From Streptomyces silvae (lineage in GTDB: Bacteria > Actinomycetota > Actinomycetes > Streptomycetales > Streptomycetaceae): DNA of 33,254 bases. A program made the position numbers and the translations under genes. Within the stretch, counting starts at the first letter, position 1, and each line of letters opens with the position of its first letter. Under the pieces are notes generated by a model. It saw only the letters and a list, made by a program, of their open reading frames with translations, was not told the origin of the DNA and searched no databases. Shown in pieces: positions 32,551 to 33,254 of the stretch. The stretch lies in the NCBI RefSeq assembly GCF_016745505.1, contig NZ_JAERUC010000183.1:1-33254 (forward strand), written 5' to 3'.

Positions 32551-32650
32551 ATACCCTCCAGGGGTATGTGCAAGCAAGGTGGTCCGGACTTGAAATGTAT
32601 ACGGGTGGGGGGTATACCTGGATCGCGAGAGGGATACCCATGAGGGGTAT
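32551..32650. promoter_or_regulatory. CsoR-type copper operator region between divergent genes
   Basis: Three 17-bp sites: ATACCCTCCAGGGGTAT (32551-32567) and ATACCCATGAGGGGTAT (32634-32650) are perfect ATACCC-N5-GGGTAT inverted repeats; ATACGGGTGGGGGGTAT (32599-32615) is a weaker one. This matches the known CsoR operator type of Streptomyces. TATACT at 32648-32653 is a likely -10 box of the ATPase gene and overlaps the last site, so bound CsoR would block it. The csoR gene itself is not in the window. Confidence 0.8.
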
Positions 32651-32680
32651 ACTGGGTCCCGTTCGGACGAGGAGCAGGCA

Positions 32681-33254
32681 ATGACTCCAACCACCCCCGG
32701 CGCCGCCCGGGTCGAGCTCGCCATCGGCGGCATGACCTGCGCTTCGTGCGCGGCGCGGATCGAGAAGAAGCTCAACCGCATGGAGGGGGTCGAGGCCACC
32801 GTCAACTACGCCACCGAGAAGGCGCGGGTCGCGTTCGCCGAGGACGTCTCGGTCGACGACCTGATCGCCACGGTCGAGGCGACCGGCTACACCGCGCAGC
32901 CGCCGGCCCCGCCCCGTCCCGAGCCCGGGGACACCGGGACACCGGCCGCCGCCGGGGGTGAGGACGAGCGCGCCGACGGCGAGCTGCGGTCGCTGCGCCA
33001 GCGCCTCGTCACCGCGGTCCTGCTCGCCGCGCCGGTCATCGCGATGGCGATGATCCCGGCCCTCCAGTTCGAGTACTGGCAGTGGCTCTCCCTCACGCTG
33101 GCCGCCCCGGTCGTCACGTACGCCGCCTGGCCGTTCCACCGCGCCGCCTGGACCAACGCCAGGCACGGCGCGGCCACCATGGACACCCTGATCTCGGTCG
33201 GCACGTCGGCCGCGTTCCTGTGGTCGCTGTGGGCGCTGTTCTTCGGGACGGCCG
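32681..33254 (+). CDS. copA: Copper-translocating P-type ATPase, N-terminal part (cut by window end)
   Basis: The frame is open from the ATG at 32681 (GAGGAG 6 nt upstream) to the last base, 191 codons. Residues 10-75 form a heavy-metal-associated domain with the copper motif GMTCASC. A Pro/Gly linker follows, then the first hydrophobic helices LVTAVLLAAPVIAMAMI and LSLTLAAPVVTYAAW, and the conserved ATMDTLISVGTSAAF before the third helix, as in P1B-type ATPases. The catalytic DKTG, CPC motif and ATP domain lie beyond the window. It would export Cu(I) from the cytoplasm; the CsoR-type promoter fits copper induction. Confidence 0.92.
   Translation, partial: MTPTTPGAARVELAIGGMTCASCAARIEKKLNRMEGVEATVNYATEKARVAFAEDVSVDDLIATVEATGYTAQPPAPPRPEPGDTGTPAAAGGEDERADGELRSLRQRLVTAVLLAAPVIAMAMIPALQFEYWQWLSLTLAAPVVTYAAWPFHRAAWTNARHGAATMDTLISVGTSAAFLWSLWALFFGTA

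Overview
The window reads as Streptomyces chromosome. It has very high GC with GC-rich third codon positions, GTG/TTG starts, a telomere-type terminal protein (Tpg) gene, a CsoR-type copper promoter and several secreted plant-polysaccharide enzymes. The terminal protein gene suggests a linear replicon, possibly a chromosome arm. All functions are inferred from reading sequence; no search was run.

Left part (1-7.3 kb): a Ser/Pro/Ala-rich single-pass membrane protein with a ricin-like lectin end; a decayed scrap resembling a LysR C-terminus; a type VII secretion system-associated protein; two TetR regulators with palindromic operator candidates; an HSL-type alpha/beta hydrolase; an NAD(P)-dependent epimerase-like protein; and a DUF1348 (NTF2-like) protein. 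Next (7.3-11.5 kb) is a minus-strand cassette of an unknown protein, a MoxR-type AAA+ ATPase and an HExxH/VWA protein. The last two are coupled by an ATGA overlap.

Middle (11.6-20.4 kb): a secreted GH43 enzyme, then the most striking block. A LysR regulator sits between two transcription units pointing away from each other. On the minus strand are an MHS-family transporter, a MaoC/FAS1-like hydratase and a CitE/HpcH-type CoA-ester lyase. On the plus strand are a family III CoA-transferase and an acyl-CoA dehydrogenase. The gene set matches the itaconate (C5-dicarboxylate) degradation genes of Pseudomonas: CoA activation, hydration, cleavage to acetyl-CoA and pyruvate. Both units carry the same 55-bp promoter/operator layout, including a 12-bp identical core and a T-N11-A box, so I infer a LysR-controlled regulon. 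A solitary tpg gene follows, with no tap next to it.

Right part (20.5-33.25 kb): a secreted PL1 pectate lyase behind a promoter with a LacI-type palindrome; a cysteine desulfurase-like protein; glucarate dehydratase; an SDR lacking the usual catalytic Tyr, divergent from a LysR gene; and leuA coupled to an ABC ATPase. leuA has a leucine-rich leader peptide and attenuator-like structures but is frameshifted by one base. A divergent GntR gene has a palindrome over the leuA -35 box, followed by a Nudix hydrolase. The window ends in a copper locus: a secreted His-rich protein divergent from a copA-type P-ATPase (cut by the window end), with CsoR-like boxes between. GH43, pectate lyase and glucarate dehydratase together suggest a soil life on plant cell-wall material.
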